From Flavobacterium sp. 245 (GTDB lineage Bacteria; Bacteroidota; Bacteroidia; Flavobacteriales; Flavobacteriaceae), in the NCBI RefSeq assembly GCF_004362055.1, contig NZ_SNXB01000007.1:186001-250000 (forward strand): a stretch of DNA of 64,000 bases, in the 5' to 3' direction. Shown in pieces: positions 1-8,945 of this stretch. A model generated the notes under the pieces. It was not told where the DNA came from. It did not search any database and saw only the letters and a program-made list of their open reading frames with translations. A program made the position numbers and the translations under genes. The stretch's first letter is position 1, and each line of letters opens with the position of its first letter.

Positions 1-1231
1 AACCGTGAGCTGCAAAAACATTTACCGGACGATAGTAATAAAATGCAGGATCAAAACCCATTCCGGTTCCAACGCAGGTTCCTTCAACTTGACCTTTATC
101 ATTTACTTTTGTCGCTACAGCATTCCACGCCAATAAAACTGCTGGAGCGTACGTCATTTTATCAACATAACCACGATTTATGGCTCTGGCAATAGAATAC
201 GCATAAATTGCCGTTGCGGAAGTCTCTAAATACGAATCATTTCTGTCTAACAATTGGTGCCAAAAACCTGTTCCGTCCTGATATTGAACCAGTCCAGCGA
301 TATGTTTTTGCAATTGAGCCAAAACTTGAGGATAACCCGGATGATTTTTTGGCAAAACTTCTAATAATTCAACCATTGTCATAACTGCCCAGCCATTTGC
401 TCTTGCCCAATGAAACTGCGGATGAACCGGCATTGATTCGACCCAACCGTGCATATAAATGCCTTTTTGGCTATTAAACATTCTTTCAGAAAACTGATTG
501 ACTTGTTTTACAGCATCGTCAAAATATTTTGCATTTCCAGTATAACTTCCCATTTGTGCCAATGCAGGTACGCTCATGAACATATCATCTAACCAAAGTG
601 TATTGTCCTGCGGTCTGTTTCTTGCTAAAGTTCCGTCTTTTAATCGAAATTGTTTGTTGCTAATAAAGTCGATGTAGTTGTTTACCAGAGGATCAATATT
701 GGCTTTTAAACCTTCTTTTTTGGCTTTAATAAATGCTGCACAAAGCGCACCGGCAAAATCTAATGCTTCAGGATGCAGCGTTTTAAGCATGTCTTTATCC
801 TTGATGTTTTTTTCATTATAATTTTCGGCGATATCAGCAATTAGCTGTATTCTTTTATTTGAATAATCAGCGTAATATTTTTCACCTGTAGCTTTTGAAG
901 CCAAAAGCATTCCGGCGTACGTAACACCCCACTCATAACTAGTCAGCCTGAAAGCACCCGGTTCAAAAACAATATCTTGATTGCCTTTTTTATAATCTGT
1001 AATAACGGCTTTAGTATTTGCATCGACAATTTTTGAAGCCGAATTTTTATCTAAAAAATTATAAACCCTGTCTAAAACCACTTTTATATCTTCCTTTTGC
1101 GGAATAACATATGGTGTTGGATAATCAGGCTGCATTAAATGCAATGGTGCCGTCGCATCTGTTTTTTGAGCGTTTGCATTTGTAAATGATGCAAACACAA
1201 GCATTGCTAAAATGGTTGATTTATAGTTCAT
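1..1231 (-). CDS. GH105 unsaturated rhamnogalacturonyl/galacturonyl hydrolase, C-terminus cut by window edge
   Basis: Reading the minus strand from the ATG at 1231 gives an open frame to base 1 (about 410 codons, no stop). It begins with a Sec signal peptide ending NANAQ and continues with an alpha/alpha-barrel typical of GH105: a WLDDMFMSVPAL block and a HWARANGWAVMTMVELL block, then a C-terminal GFDPAFYYYRPVN stretch close to the usual family end. GH105 enzymes hydrate the delta-4,5 unsaturated uronate that pectin or rhamnogalacturonan lyases leave at the non-reducing end, releasing 5-dehydro-4-deoxyuronate. Probably only a few tens of residues are missing. It follows the GH106 gene by 83 bp and should be the distal part of the same operon. 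Confidence 0.9.
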   Translation of the reverse strand, partial: MNYKSTILAMLVFASFTNANAQKTDATAPLHLMQPDYPTPYVIPQKEDIKVVLDRVYNFLDKNSASKIVDANTKAVITDYKKGNQDIVFEPGAFRLTSYEWGVTYAGMLLASKATGEKYYADYSNKRIQLIADIAENYNEKNIKDKDMLKTLHPEALDFAGALCAAFIKAKKEGLKANIDPLVNNYIDFISNKQFRLKDGTLARNRPQDNTLWLDDMFMSVPALAQMGSYTGNAKYFDDAVKQVNQFSERMFNSQKGIYMHGWVESMPVHPQFHWARANGWAVMTMVELLEVLPKNHPGYPQVLAQLQKHIAGLVQYQDGTGFWHQLLDRNDSYLETSATAIYAYSIARAINRGYVDKMTYAPAVLLAWNAVATKVNDKGQVEGTCVGTGMGFDPAFYYYRPVNVFAAHG

Positions 1232-1314
1232 GTGGTTAGTGTGTTAGTTTAAATTTTACTTTTGCTCATAATATATTTAGTAGTCTGGTATGTCCATTCT
1301 AAATTTTATATATT

Positions 1315-4314
1315 CTATTCTTTTAAATTCCAGACATCTTCAATACTAATTTTAACGGGCCCAATTAATCCTGAAGTTAATAATGGACTCTCTCTTTCGA
1401 AAAAACCAACAGTGCAGAAAGTGATCCGGTTTTTACTTGGGCGTTGCGTTTTGTTGACGACCCACTCTGGTACTACTTGCAGATTTCTTCCAATTACAGG
1501 GGCAGGTTTAACATAGGGAAAATCACGAATTGGGCCCCAAACACAATCTTCGGGTTCGTATTTATCACCAATAATACGATTGGGCCAAAGATTGGTGACA
1601 CCTACCTCGAGTAGATTTTCTCCTGATTTACAATAATTGGTTATATCTACAGTAAATGGCTGTTTCCATATAAGAATTACTTTTTTCTGATTTACTGTTA
1701 TTGAAGCCGTATTTTTAACCATTCCTAAATCCAAAAATACACGCTTATTGTTTTTAAGCTGTTTTGAATTGAGCTGAAATGATTTTTTATAAGATGCGGT
1801 TCCAGAAAAAAAGCGAATACCAGAATCAGAATGTAACGGCCAGGAAATCAATTTTTCGAAATTAGCCGATGATGGTGCTCCTCGATTTTCCTCAAAACTA
1901 ACATTCCAATTGCCGTTCAAAAAAAGAGTTTCAGGCTCATTATTCTGTTTAATAACTGTCGATTTGCTGTTTGTAAAACTTACTTTATAAGATCCTTTTT
2001 TATTTAAAATCAATTGATTGTCTGCCGTCAAAGGGAGACTAGTTTTTAATTCTTCTCCATTTAGGGAAATTTCTTTAACAGCATTTGACTGCGCATCACT
2101 TTTTTTGCGAAAAACAATAAAACGGGAACCATTGGCTTCTAAATCAACTCTGATTGAAGTTTTATTTTTATCATTTAACCAAATTAGAACATCTTTTATT
2201 TTTCCAGTAACAGGATCCCAAAGTTCTGGTATCCTATCTTTTACTCTGAAATTTATTTGGTATGATTTGTCAATTGCTGTAGGATTGGAAATAAAATAAT
2301 AATCCTCATTTTTGTCGTTTCTATGAATCCAATTCAGCTCTTTTTCATTGTTTAAAAGCTCGACATCTTTTGAAATATTTTCTAATTCTAGTGCTTCCTG
2401 CGCAGAATAACCGCTGTAAACTTTGCCTTTGCCAACGTTCAGTACTTTTTTTTCTGATTTTTTTTCTTCAACTGAACCAAACAAACGTTCATTGATGCCT
2501 TTTATTTCAAGATTATTTTCTACCGCTTTATTTAGACCGGGACTTCCTGTAAAACCGTTTCCTACAATAACAGCACCTTCAAAAACTAATTTTTCTATTT
2601 TACGGGCCAGTTTTGGTTCTAGTTTACAATCATTTGGCAGGATCAGTATTTTGTAAGTCATGCTGTCTGGAAGTACGATTTTATTATCCTTAACGGAGAA
2701 ACGATTCAATATCTCTTTTTCGTTACAGATATCTCCTTTATAACCTTCCGGAATAAAGGTTTTCTTTTGTCTTTCGAGCTGTAAATAACATAAATCGCTG
2801 ACAAATAATCCTTTTTGAAGCAGCAGTTGGCATCGCGATACATATTCTATCCATTCCGCAGCTCCGTGTTCCCACCAAGTTTGCGACGGTCCAAATTGTG
2901 TTCCCCACCATCCCATTGTCATTCCTGGTTTCACTTGAGGCCAAGGCTGGTGAGCGCTTGCATGTAGTACAAAAAGATTTACTCCTTCGCAAAATGCTTG
3001 ATCTCCCGTCGCTTTCAAATCGGCCAAATCAGTCTGAAAAGCGTATTGTGGCTGTCCGGTAAAAGCTTCTGCTGCTACAATTTTTTTACCGTTTACATGT
3101 GCATTACTGGAAACAGGCAAAAGAGTTTCCCATCCCCAAGTGGCAGGTTTTGTCCAAAATTCGCACATGACCATATCGCCAATACCGCGAATAGCAGTTT
3201 CATCAAAATTTTTCTTTCCCGTACCATAAGGCTCGCATAAAAATTCTAAGCCCGGTATTTTATGTATTAATTCCTCCAGATATCCATAATAGTTATCAGC
3301 ATATAATTCGTTAATCGTACGTTGCATATCATACTTAAAACGTTCGGTACTGTCTTTAGAATCGACTACATAACCTGCTTTAACTAACAGCCACGGAAGT
3401 AAATCATAACCTCTTCGGTTTTTAAACTCAGTTGCCATTTTTGGAGTCCAATCCTGAAATCCGGCTTCATAACTATCTATTTCGATTCGTTTGAAAGTTT
3501 TTCCTGCATGTTTGCCTGCTAAATCCATTAATTTTTCAGGATATAGCGCCCAAAATTTATCAAGTGCATCCCGGCTCATTTTGTCTACTTCCAATCCCTG
3601 TCCTGAAACGGGAGCCGTCATGTTCATTGCACCTGTAGTGGTATGCCCAAATCGAAGTATTTCCCATTGACCATCAGGTAAATTCTTATTTAATCGCCCA
3701 TCTTTATCAAGACCTTCCGTGATAATTATAATTTTATCTTGAGTTATATTTTTTGCTTCTTTTGGTACCGCAATCAAGCAAATATCTCTGTAAAAATTCC
3801 ATTTAGATTCTATTGTCGCTTTTGTAATCACACTTCCTTTAGCTGTTTTGCCAGAAATGACTGTCTTGGACCAAATCAGTTTTTGCATAGCGTCTTCAGC
3901 TTTTAGGCCTGGAGCGCCGCTTGCTGACCAGCCGGGGCTGTTATGAGTTCCAAAATCTATTCCTAATCTTTCACATTCCTCTAATGAAAATTTCATTAAA
4001 TCATTCCATTGATCACCCAAAATAGTAATATTAGGATTTGTAATGTCCGCTTCAGATCCGCCTACCAAAAATTGCTGGACATTTTTTATTCCTGCTTTTT
4101 TAAACGATTCCAAGTCATAAGTAATTCCTTCTTTGGTCACACAGCCATTCATCCATTGCCATAAAATAAAGGGCGACGGGCCATTTGCATTAGTAAAATC
4201 TTGAGCAAGTTTATCCTCATTAATATCGTTGTCCTTCATAATAAATGATGCATTTACTATAAGAATTGCTATTAATAACGTTAAAATCAGTCCCTTTAGA
4301 TATTGATTTTTCAT
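1315..4314 (-). CDS. GH106-type alpha-L-rhamnosidase (first of two)
   Basis: This 999-residue protein has an N-terminal hydrophobic helix (residues 8-25). Then comes the PSPFILWQWMNGCVTKEGI opening and the catalytic-barrel blocks THNSPGWSASG, RIEIDSYEAGFQDWTP and CEPYGTGKKNFDE that I associate with GH106-type proteins. A C-terminal beta-sandwich carries the SGTASYKKSF and GENLLEVGVTNLWPNR elements of a GH2-like sugar-binding domain. GH106 enzymes remove terminal alpha-L-rhamnose from rhamnogalacturonan-derived oligomers. The upstream DUF4861 gene is 72 bp away. Only modest similarity is visible to the plus-strand GH106 at 20310, so the two probably differ in linkage specificity. The exact substrate cannot be read from sequence. 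Confidence 0.85.
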   Translation of the reverse strand: MKNQYLKGLILTLLIAILIVNASFIMKDNDINEDKLAQDFTNANGPSPFILWQWMNGCVTKEGITYDLESFKKAGIKNVQQFLVGGSEADITNPNITILGDQWNDLMKFSLEECERLGIDFGTHNSPGWSASGAPGLKAEDAMQKLIWSKTVISGKTAKGSVITKATIESKWNFYRDICLIAVPKEAKNITQDKIIIITEGLDKDGRLNKNLPDGQWEILRFGHTTTGAMNMTAPVSGQGLEVDKMSRDALDKFWALYPEKLMDLAGKHAGKTFKRIEIDSYEAGFQDWTPKMATEFKNRRGYDLLPWLLVKAGYVVDSKDSTERFKYDMQRTINELYADNYYGYLEELIHKIPGLEFLCEPYGTGKKNFDETAIRGIGDMVMCEFWTKPATWGWETLLPVSSNAHVNGKKIVAAEAFTGQPQYAFQTDLADLKATGDQAFCEGVNLFVLHASAHQPWPQVKPGMTMGWWGTQFGPSQTWWEHGAAEWIEYVSRCQLLLQKGLFVSDLCYLQLERQKKTFIPEGYKGDICNEKEILNRFSVKDNKIVLPDSMTYKILILPNDCKLEPKLARKIEKLVFEGAVIVGNGFTGSPGLNKAVENNLEIKGINERLFGSVEEKKSEKKVLNVGKGKVYSGYSAQEALELENISKDVELLNNEKELNWIHRNDKNEDYYFISNPTAIDKSYQINFRVKDRIPELWDPVTGKIKDVLIWLNDKNKTSIRVDLEANGSRFIVFRKKSDAQSNAVKEISLNGEELKTSLPLTADNQLILNKKGSYKVSFTNSKSTVIKQNNEPETLFLNGNWNVSFEENRGAPSSANFEKLISWPLHSDSGIRFFSGTASYKKSFQLNSKQLKNNKRVFLDLGMVKNTASITVNQKKVILIWKQPFTVDITNYCKSGENLLEVGVTNLWPNRIIGDKYEPEDCVWGPIRDFPYVKPAPVIGRNLQVVPEWVVNKTQRPSKNRITFCTVGFFERESPLLTSGLIGPVKISIEDVWNLKE

Positions 4315-4386
4315 CTGCTTTACCTGCTACTTTGATTTGTTTTTTATCATTTAAAAATAAAAATTATTGTATCCAAAACCATCAAA

Positions 4387-5655
4387 CTACTTTTGAACAT
4401 TCACCTCAATTTTGGCAGAAAGCTGTTTTGCCAAAGTGGTTACATAATTGCTGAAATAAGCGGCATCTTTAAAATTTTTATCGGCACTCAGTTCCCAGCC
4501 CGCAATCGCATAGTAACTGATTTTTTTATTGTTTTCGATTGTTAATTTAGCCAAATAAGAATCTGTTAACTGACCTGTTTTTGGTGCTTCAATATAACCT
4601 TTGTATAATTTTTTCGGAACCAAAATTGCTGTTCCCAAAATCCATTCACGATTGTATGTCAAATAATCATGCTGAATGAAGCAAACCCAATCTCCAGCCT
4701 CAACAACCTGAAGCGGATTTTTATTATTCAAATTCGAAATTGCTGCAAGAAAAGTTTCTCCACCTTTAAGTCCACTGATGGAAACAGTGTTTTCATAACC
4801 GTACATTCCCGGCCAGATTGATGTTGTTTCCTGAACTTGATAATCGTTTCCAGAAGCTTTCCAGTTTTGGTATTTATAACTTAAAACCGAATTAACCGGA
4901 CCTTCACTCACAATTTTGAAAGTTGTTTTTTCGACGTTATTCAAAGTGTCGTTTGTCAAAATTCCAAGTCTATTGATTTTATCATTTATCAATAAGGCGT
5001 AACCGCCTAAACCAGCAGAATTCCCAACAGGAAAAATATCTCTTCCCCAATCGTACATTACGTGGTAATTATCTTCAACGGCGCCTTTGCTGTTTATACC
5101 AACATTTTCTGGTGTAATGGCTGGGATCTTTTTTCCGAAGACGTCCTTTGAATTTCTGCCGTCCAGATAATGTCTGAAACCAACTTTATCATTTTCCCAA
5201 GTTGGACCATCCGTCTGATATTTCTGGAAACCTAATTTTTTATGCACCTGATTAGCCATTAAAACCTCCTCAGTCGCTGGCTGAACCGGCAAATCCTTCG
5301 CTTCTCTTTTTCCGAATCTTGCACTTGTTTTTATTGGAAATTTAGGATTTTTCAATGACCAGCTTAATGTTGCTGTTTTCTTCTCGTTTGGAGCAAAATC
5401 AGTTACCAAGAAAAGTTCATCCCACTTTCCGTCACCGTCCAAATCATTCAGCTGTGCGGGAATTGTATCTTTTTTAGTGATCAGAATAGGAAAACTATTG
5501 GCAATATATTTTGCCGAAATTTGACTTCTTTTTATGCTGATTGCTTTTTGAGGCACTGCTAGATTAGAAGTGTTTTTTAACGTGACTTTTTGTGCATTGC
5601 AACTTGCTAAAATTGCGGTTGCAAAAGCTATTGACAAATAATATTTTGTTTTCAT
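4387..5655 (-). CDS. DUF4861 lipoprotein of unknown function (long form)
   Basis: A 422-residue protein with a lipoprotein signal (LASC, Cys near residue 19), so it is likely membrane-anchored in the periplasm or on the surface. It matches the DUF4861 family as I know it from Bacteroidota polysaccharide loci: the block KVGFRHYLDGRNSKDVFGKK is followed by YHVMYDWGRDIFPVGN. The middle and C-terminal parts look all-beta, as in carbohydrate-active proteins. A 321-residue relative lies at 36491-37456. No function is established to my knowledge. Position between rhaM and a rhamnosidase suggests action on rhamnogalacturonan oligomers, which is inference. The family call is solid and the role is open. 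Confidence 0.75.
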   Translation of the reverse strand: MKTKYYLSIAFATAILASCNAQKVTLKNTSNLAVPQKAISIKRSQISAKYIANSFPILITKKDTIPAQLNDLDGDGKWDELFLVTDFAPNEKKTATLSWSLKNPKFPIKTSARFGKREAKDLPVQPATEEVLMANQVHKKLGFQKYQTDGPTWENDKVGFRHYLDGRNSKDVFGKKIPAITPENVGINSKGAVEDNYHVMYDWGRDIFPVGNSAGLGGYALLINDKINRLGILTNDTLNNVEKTTFKIVSEGPVNSVLSYKYQNWKASGNDYQVQETTSIWPGMYGYENTVSISGLKGGETFLAAISNLNNKNPLQVVEAGDWVCFIQHDYLTYNREWILGTAILVPKKLYKGYIEAPKTGQLTDSYLAKLTIENNKKISYYAIAGWELSADKNFKDAAYFSNYVTTLAKQLSAKIEVNVQK

Positions 5656-5675
5656 TTTTTTTCTTTTTGTTTCAG

Positions 5676-5698
5676 GTTTGAAGTTTCAGGTTTCAGGT
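5676..5698. repeat. short direct repeats TTTCAGGT
   Basis: Between the DUF4861 start and the rhaM stop there are closely spaced copies of TTTCAGGTT (one variant reads TTTGAAG). The complementary version recurs at about 62728-62761 in an unrelated intergenic region. This is an intergenic low-complexity family and is unlikely to encode anything. Confidence 0.5.
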
Positions 5699-5712
5699 TA
5701 AAAAACAATCGT

Positions 5713-6042
5713 TTAATCCAAATGAAAAACTTCTTTTAAGCCAATTGCAACCGGCGAATTGTCTGGGTTTGTTTCCATAATATCGCCCATGTAGGCCCAC
5801 CATTTTTTTACAATTGGATGATTTGGCAAATAATCGAAGTCAAAATCTGGGCTTATTTTTTGAACTGCAAAAAGGGCTAGTGTTTCTTCATCTAAAAAAA
5901 TACTGTAATCCTGTATTCCAGTTTCTGAAAGCAAAGCCGATAATTCTGGCCAGATTTCGTCATGTCTTTTTTTGTATTCAGCCTCAAAACCTGGTTTTAA
6001 TTGCATTTTGAAAGCATTTCGAATTGTATTTTTATTTGCCAT
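5713..6042 (-). CDS. rhaM: L-rhamnose mutarotase
   Basis: A 109-residue cytoplasmic protein with no signal peptide and the full length expected for RhaM. Characteristic blocks are FKMQLKPGFEAEYKKRHDEIWPE at the N-terminus and a C-terminal HPIVKKWWAYMGDIME. RhaM interconverts the alpha and beta anomers of L-rhamnose so that the isomerase receives its preferred form. It starts 4 bp downstream of the GH43-like gene stop, so the two are almost certainly cotranscribed. No rhamnose isomerase, kinase or aldolase is present in the window, so the catabolic genes must be elsewhere. Its presence supports L-rhamnose as a product of this operon. Confidence 0.95.
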   Translation of the reverse strand: MANKNTIRNAFKMQLKPGFEAEYKKRHDEIWPELSALLSETGIQDYSIFLDEETLALFAVQKISPDFDFDYLPNHPIVKKWWAYMGDIMETNPDNSPVAIGLKEVFHLD

Positions 6043-6045
6043 TTT

Positions 6046-7065
6046 TTAGTGTTTTAAATTGATTTGAACCTGCTTGTCTCTGTTGCTGATAATTTCGCCA
6101 TTTATATATTCTAGTTCTGCTACTTGAATAGAACTTCTTTTTGTTTCATAACTATCAACGCCTTTATTCTCTGGAGTTCTGCCAGGATGTGTGAAATAAA
6201 AAATATATGCTTTCCCTTCATTTACAATTACATCAGGATGACCTCCAATTACTTTATCATCTTCACCAGTTCCGGGAGTTTGAAGAATATTTTTTTCTTG
6301 GCGATTCCAATTTAAAAAATCTTCTGAAGAATAAACATTTAAACCTCTCCAAGAATCAGAAATCATCCAGTTTTTTCCTTTCCAAACAAAAACTTTTGGG
6401 CCTTCACCTCTATCTTTTACAATTTTCGTTCCGCTGTCTGTCCAATTGTACAAATCTTTACTGTCTGCATAATAAATTGATTTACCGTCATTTTCATTAT
6501 TGTAAAACATTCTCCAGGTTCCGTTAGGCAATTGAAAAACCGAAGCGTCAATACAGCGTTCTGAGGCTAATTTCAATTCTGATTCGAATTTCCAGTCCAT
6601 TAAATTTGTACTGGTCAAATGAATAATAGAACGCGGATGGTACCAATCGGTGAAAATTCCGGGCACAATTGTCAAATACATATGATATTTATTTTTGTAT
6701 TTGATGACATCTGGCGCCCAATACGTCACATCTTTTAATTTGTAATTAATGTTGCAAGTATCTTTATACGTCCATTTTGCACCATCTACTGAAGTGGCAA
6801 TACCAATTTTTGTTCCGTGAACCCAAGTTATTCCTTTTGCAGTTGAATCTTTAGCACGGCGATTGGTATAAAACATAAACCATTTTTTCTCTTTTTCATT
6901 CCAAATAATTGTTGGATCAGCGGCTCCATCATAAATCGGATCACGAAATAATGGTTTTGGCGCAATATGTTTTTTATCTTTTTGATTGTCTTTTTGTGCT
7001 GTCATTGTTACGCTGAACAATGAAGCGATTAGGATTAAAAAAAGATATTTTGGTTTAATTTTCAT
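6046..7065 (-). CDS. secreted GH43-like five-bladed beta-propeller glycosidase
   Basis: 339 residues with a Sec signal (cleavage near TMTAQ, residue 24). A propeller-type opening, PIYDGAADPTIIW, supplies candidate catalytic aspartates at residues 46 and 50. Later blocks are YWAPDVIKYKNKYHMYLT, a RCIDASVFQLPNGTWRMFY block and a C-terminal GGHPDVIVNEGKAYIFYFTHPGR. The overall pattern is that of family 43-like enzymes, but the subfamily is unclear and relatives in GH117-type clans cannot be excluded. Substrate is unknown. From the neighbours it probably trims a side chain or terminal sugar of rhamnogalacturonan. It sits 93 bp after the SASA esterase and 4 bp before rhaM. Confidence 0.7.
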   Translation of the reverse strand: MKIKPKYLFLILIASLFSVTMTAQKDNQKDKKHIAPKPLFRDPIYDGAADPTIIWNEKEKKWFMFYTNRRAKDSTAKGITWVHGTKIGIATSVDGAKWTYKDTCNINYKLKDVTYWAPDVIKYKNKYHMYLTIVPGIFTDWYHPRSIIHLTSTNLMDWKFESELKLASERCIDASVFQLPNGTWRMFYNNENDGKSIYYADSKDLYNWTDSGTKIVKDRGEGPKVFVWKGKNWMISDSWRGLNVYSSEDFLNWNRQEKNILQTPGTGEDDKVIGGHPDVIVNEGKAYIFYFTHPGRTPENKGVDSYETKRSSIQVAELEYINGEIISNRDKQVQINLKH

Positions 7066-7083
7066 TTGATTTTTTTGTCGTTA

Positions 7084-7145
7084 TTTTTTCTCTCGCAGAG
7101 TCTGCAGATTAGCAGATTTTTTATTTTTATCAGTTTTATCATTTA
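7084..7145. repeat. intergenic repeat-like segment (CGCAGA/GCAGATT)
   Basis: The spacer between the SASA and GH43-like genes holds CTCGCAGAGTCTGCAGATTAGCAGATT, given here as its key units CGCAGA, CTGCAGATT and GCAGATT. I recall this repeat style from other Flavobacterium intergenic regions. It contains no plausible gene. Confidence 0.35.
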
Positions 7146-7158
7146 TGGCAAACTATAA

Positions 7159-8694
7159 CTAATTTTTCTTTTCATTTTCTGTTACCCAATCATCAGTTCT
7201 AAAAGGCGACGCCGGCAAATTTTCAGTATTAAATAAATTTGGTTCCGGAACCGCTTTCCATGCAAAACGAACGGCAACAGGTTCTTTTACATTTGGCGAA
7301 GAAACTATAATTGTTTTTTTATCAATTTTAGCCGTTGCCGGATAAAAAACTTTATCGGTTCCTGCGATTTCAAATTCTTTTAAATCTTCATTGCTCTTTT
7401 TAAATCCGTTAGGAACATCATCAAAAAATAACTGTATGCGCTGTTTTTTGATTTCCATATGATTATATACCGGACCTGAATATACTAATTTACCTTCTCC
7501 GTAAGTTTTTGCTTTTGCAATTAGAGCCAAACGATAACCAACAGTCTGTTTGTCAATTGGGTGAATATTTGTAGCATTTCCAACATCGGTTGTAACTACT
7601 ATTCCGCTGTTTGGAATTACTTTTGAGGCTATTAACTGCGCTTCTCTAATATCCGGATTTTGTCCTTTGTGTGGTGCAATCTGAACAAAATAAAACGGAA
7701 AATCACCTTGATTCCACTCACTTCTCCAACTTTTTACCATCGCTGGAAAAAGGCTTCTATACAAAAAAGCTTTTTCTGCATTGCTTTCACCTTGATACCA
7801 AATTACCCCTTTCATCGTATAATTAATTACTGGATGAAGCATTGCATTGTATAAAACATACGAGGTTTTATTTTCCTCTTTCTTAGGTTTTTTCAATTCG
7901 GTTTTAGAAATATCATTGTTATTTCCTAACCTTTCTTTTTTCAAATCAGCATAATATGTTTCTAATTTTTCCTGAAACAATTTTTCGTTTTTTGCATCTT
8001 GTTCCAAAATTGGCAGAAAATCCGGATTGCTTTCTAAAACCGCTTGCGATGTCCAAGCTTCGGCTTTTGTTCCGCCCCAAGAAGTTGAAATCAATCCGAT
8101 TGGAACTTTTAAATTTTGGCATAAATCTCTTCCAAAGAAATAAGCAACAGCGGAAAAAGATTTAATAGTTGAAGGAGAACAAACATTCCAATTTCCTGTA
8201 ACATCATCTAAAGGCTTTTGAGAAGCTTTTGTCTGTACAGTAAATAATCGGAGTGAAGGGAAATTTGCATCCTGAATCTCTTCTTCATAATTTTTTACTC
8301 CCGTTTTCCAAGTTCCTTCTTCCTTTCCAACAGGGAAATACATATTCGATTGTCCGGAACATATCCAGACTTCACCAATCAAAATATTTTTAAGAATAAT
8401 TTTATTTGAAGCTTCGATAACAATATCATATTGCTTTTCGGTTCCGTTTGGGGTATTGACTGCCGTTTTCCAAGTTCCATCAGTATTTGCAATAATGTCA
8501 ACGGGATTATTCTGCCAGCCTAATTGGATTTTTATTTTTTCATTTGGAGACGCCCATCCCCATAGATTCACTTTGGAATTTTGCTGCAAAACCATATTAT
8601 CACCAACCAAAGCAGGCAGTTTTACCTGAGCAATGACCGTTAGTTTTAATCCTAAAACAATGAATATTAACAGCAATTTCTTTAAATAAATCAT
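7159..8694 (-). CDS. SASA-type carbohydrate O-acetylesterase
   Basis: 511 residues with a Sec signal (cleavage near VIAQ, residue 23). An N-terminal beta-sandwich (LPALVGDNMVLQQNSKVNLWGWA) precedes the SASA hydrolase domain. The nucleophile motif CSGQSNM places Ser116, and a later VIWYQGESNA block and TTDVGN/IHPIDKQ region complete the fold. Annotation pipelines usually call such proteins sialate O-acetylesterase. In this pectin context I infer removal of acetyl groups from rhamnogalacturonan or galacturonan. It is the first gene of the minus-strand operon that continues to the left edge, preceded by the tandem-repeat promoter at 8723-8768. Confidence 0.85.
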   Translation of the reverse strand: MIYLKKLLLIFIVLGLKLTVIAQVKLPALVGDNMVLQQNSKVNLWGWASPNEKIKIQLGWQNNPVDIIANTDGTWKTAVNTPNGTEKQYDIVIEASNKIILKNILIGEVWICSGQSNMYFPVGKEEGTWKTGVKNYEEEIQDANFPSLRLFTVQTKASQKPLDDVTGNWNVCSPSTIKSFSAVAYFFGRDLCQNLKVPIGLISTSWGGTKAEAWTSQAVLESNPDFLPILEQDAKNEKLFQEKLETYYADLKKERLGNNNDISKTELKKPKKEENKTSYVLYNAMLHPVINYTMKGVIWYQGESNAEKAFLYRSLFPAMVKSWRSEWNQGDFPFYFVQIAPHKGQNPDIREAQLIASKVIPNSGIVVTTDVGNATNIHPIDKQTVGYRLALIAKAKTYGEGKLVYSGPVYNHMEIKKQRIQLFFDDVPNGFKKSNEDLKEFEIAGTDKVFYPATAKIDKKTIIVSSPNVKEPVAVRFAWKAVPEPNLFNTENLPASPFRTDDWVTENEKKN

Positions 8695-8722
8695 TCGGAA
8701 TATAATTTTAATACTAAAACTT

Positions 8723-8768
8723 TAAAGATAAAGCACTAAAACGATATCGGTATCCTGTGCTTCCCTGT
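8723..8768 (-). promoter_or_regulatory. tandem-decamer promoter module for the SASA operon
   Basis: On the minus strand two ACAGG repeats, 10 bp apart (8764-8768 and 8754-8758), are followed after exactly 23 bp by TATCTTTA at 8730-8723, a TAnnTTTG-like -7 box. The SASA ATG is 29 bp further on. The same 46-bp layout occurs four more times in this window. I interpret it as an activator site, AraC-type or hybrid two-component, next to a promoter lacking a good -33 element. Confidence 0.7.
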
Positions 8769-8791
8769 TTTACTGAAGAATTGTAAAAACC

Positions 8792-8822
8792 AAAAAAGGC
8801 AGCAACCTTAAGTTACTGCCTT
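8792..8822 (-). terminator. intrinsic terminator on the minus strand, not assignable to an annotated gene
   Basis: Stem AAGGCAG (8796-8802) pairs with CTGCCTT (8816-8822), with extra inner pairs (AAC/GTT). On the minus strand it is followed by six T (8797-8792). The upstream susCD operon already has its own terminator at 8946-8976, so this one implies a transcript that starts between them. Confidence 0.75.
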
Positions 8823-8886
8823 CGTAAAATCAAAACCACTTAATTTTACCATTACCATATTAACGAAAACCAATATCCTTAAAATG
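8792..8886 (-). ncRNA. candidate small RNA or leader transcript, about 95 nt
   Basis: A promoter module at 8892-8937 and an intrinsic terminator at 8792-8822, both on the minus strand, delimit a short transcript starting near 8886. It contains one tiny frame (8858 to 8808) reading MVMVKLSGFDFTKAVT, without a convincing ribosome-binding site. It could be a regulated small RNA, a micropeptide mRNA, or an attenuated leader of the SASA operon. This is inferred from signal layout only. Confidence 0.45.
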
Positions 8887-8891
8887 ATGAT

Positions 8892-8937
8892 CAAATCTAA
8901 TTATTAAATAACTGATAACTATCCTGTTGTACCCTGC
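8892..8937 (-). promoter_or_regulatory. tandem-decamer promoter module for the short transcript
   Basis: GCAGG (8937-8933) and ACAGG (8927-8923) lie 10 bp apart on the minus strand, then 23 bp, then TAGATTTG at 8899-8892, a perfect TAnnTTTG. Downstream is no gene but the terminator at 8792-8822. It is the second of two such modules in the 315-bp gap 8695-9009. Confidence 0.65.
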
Positions 8938-8945
8938 TATATAAT

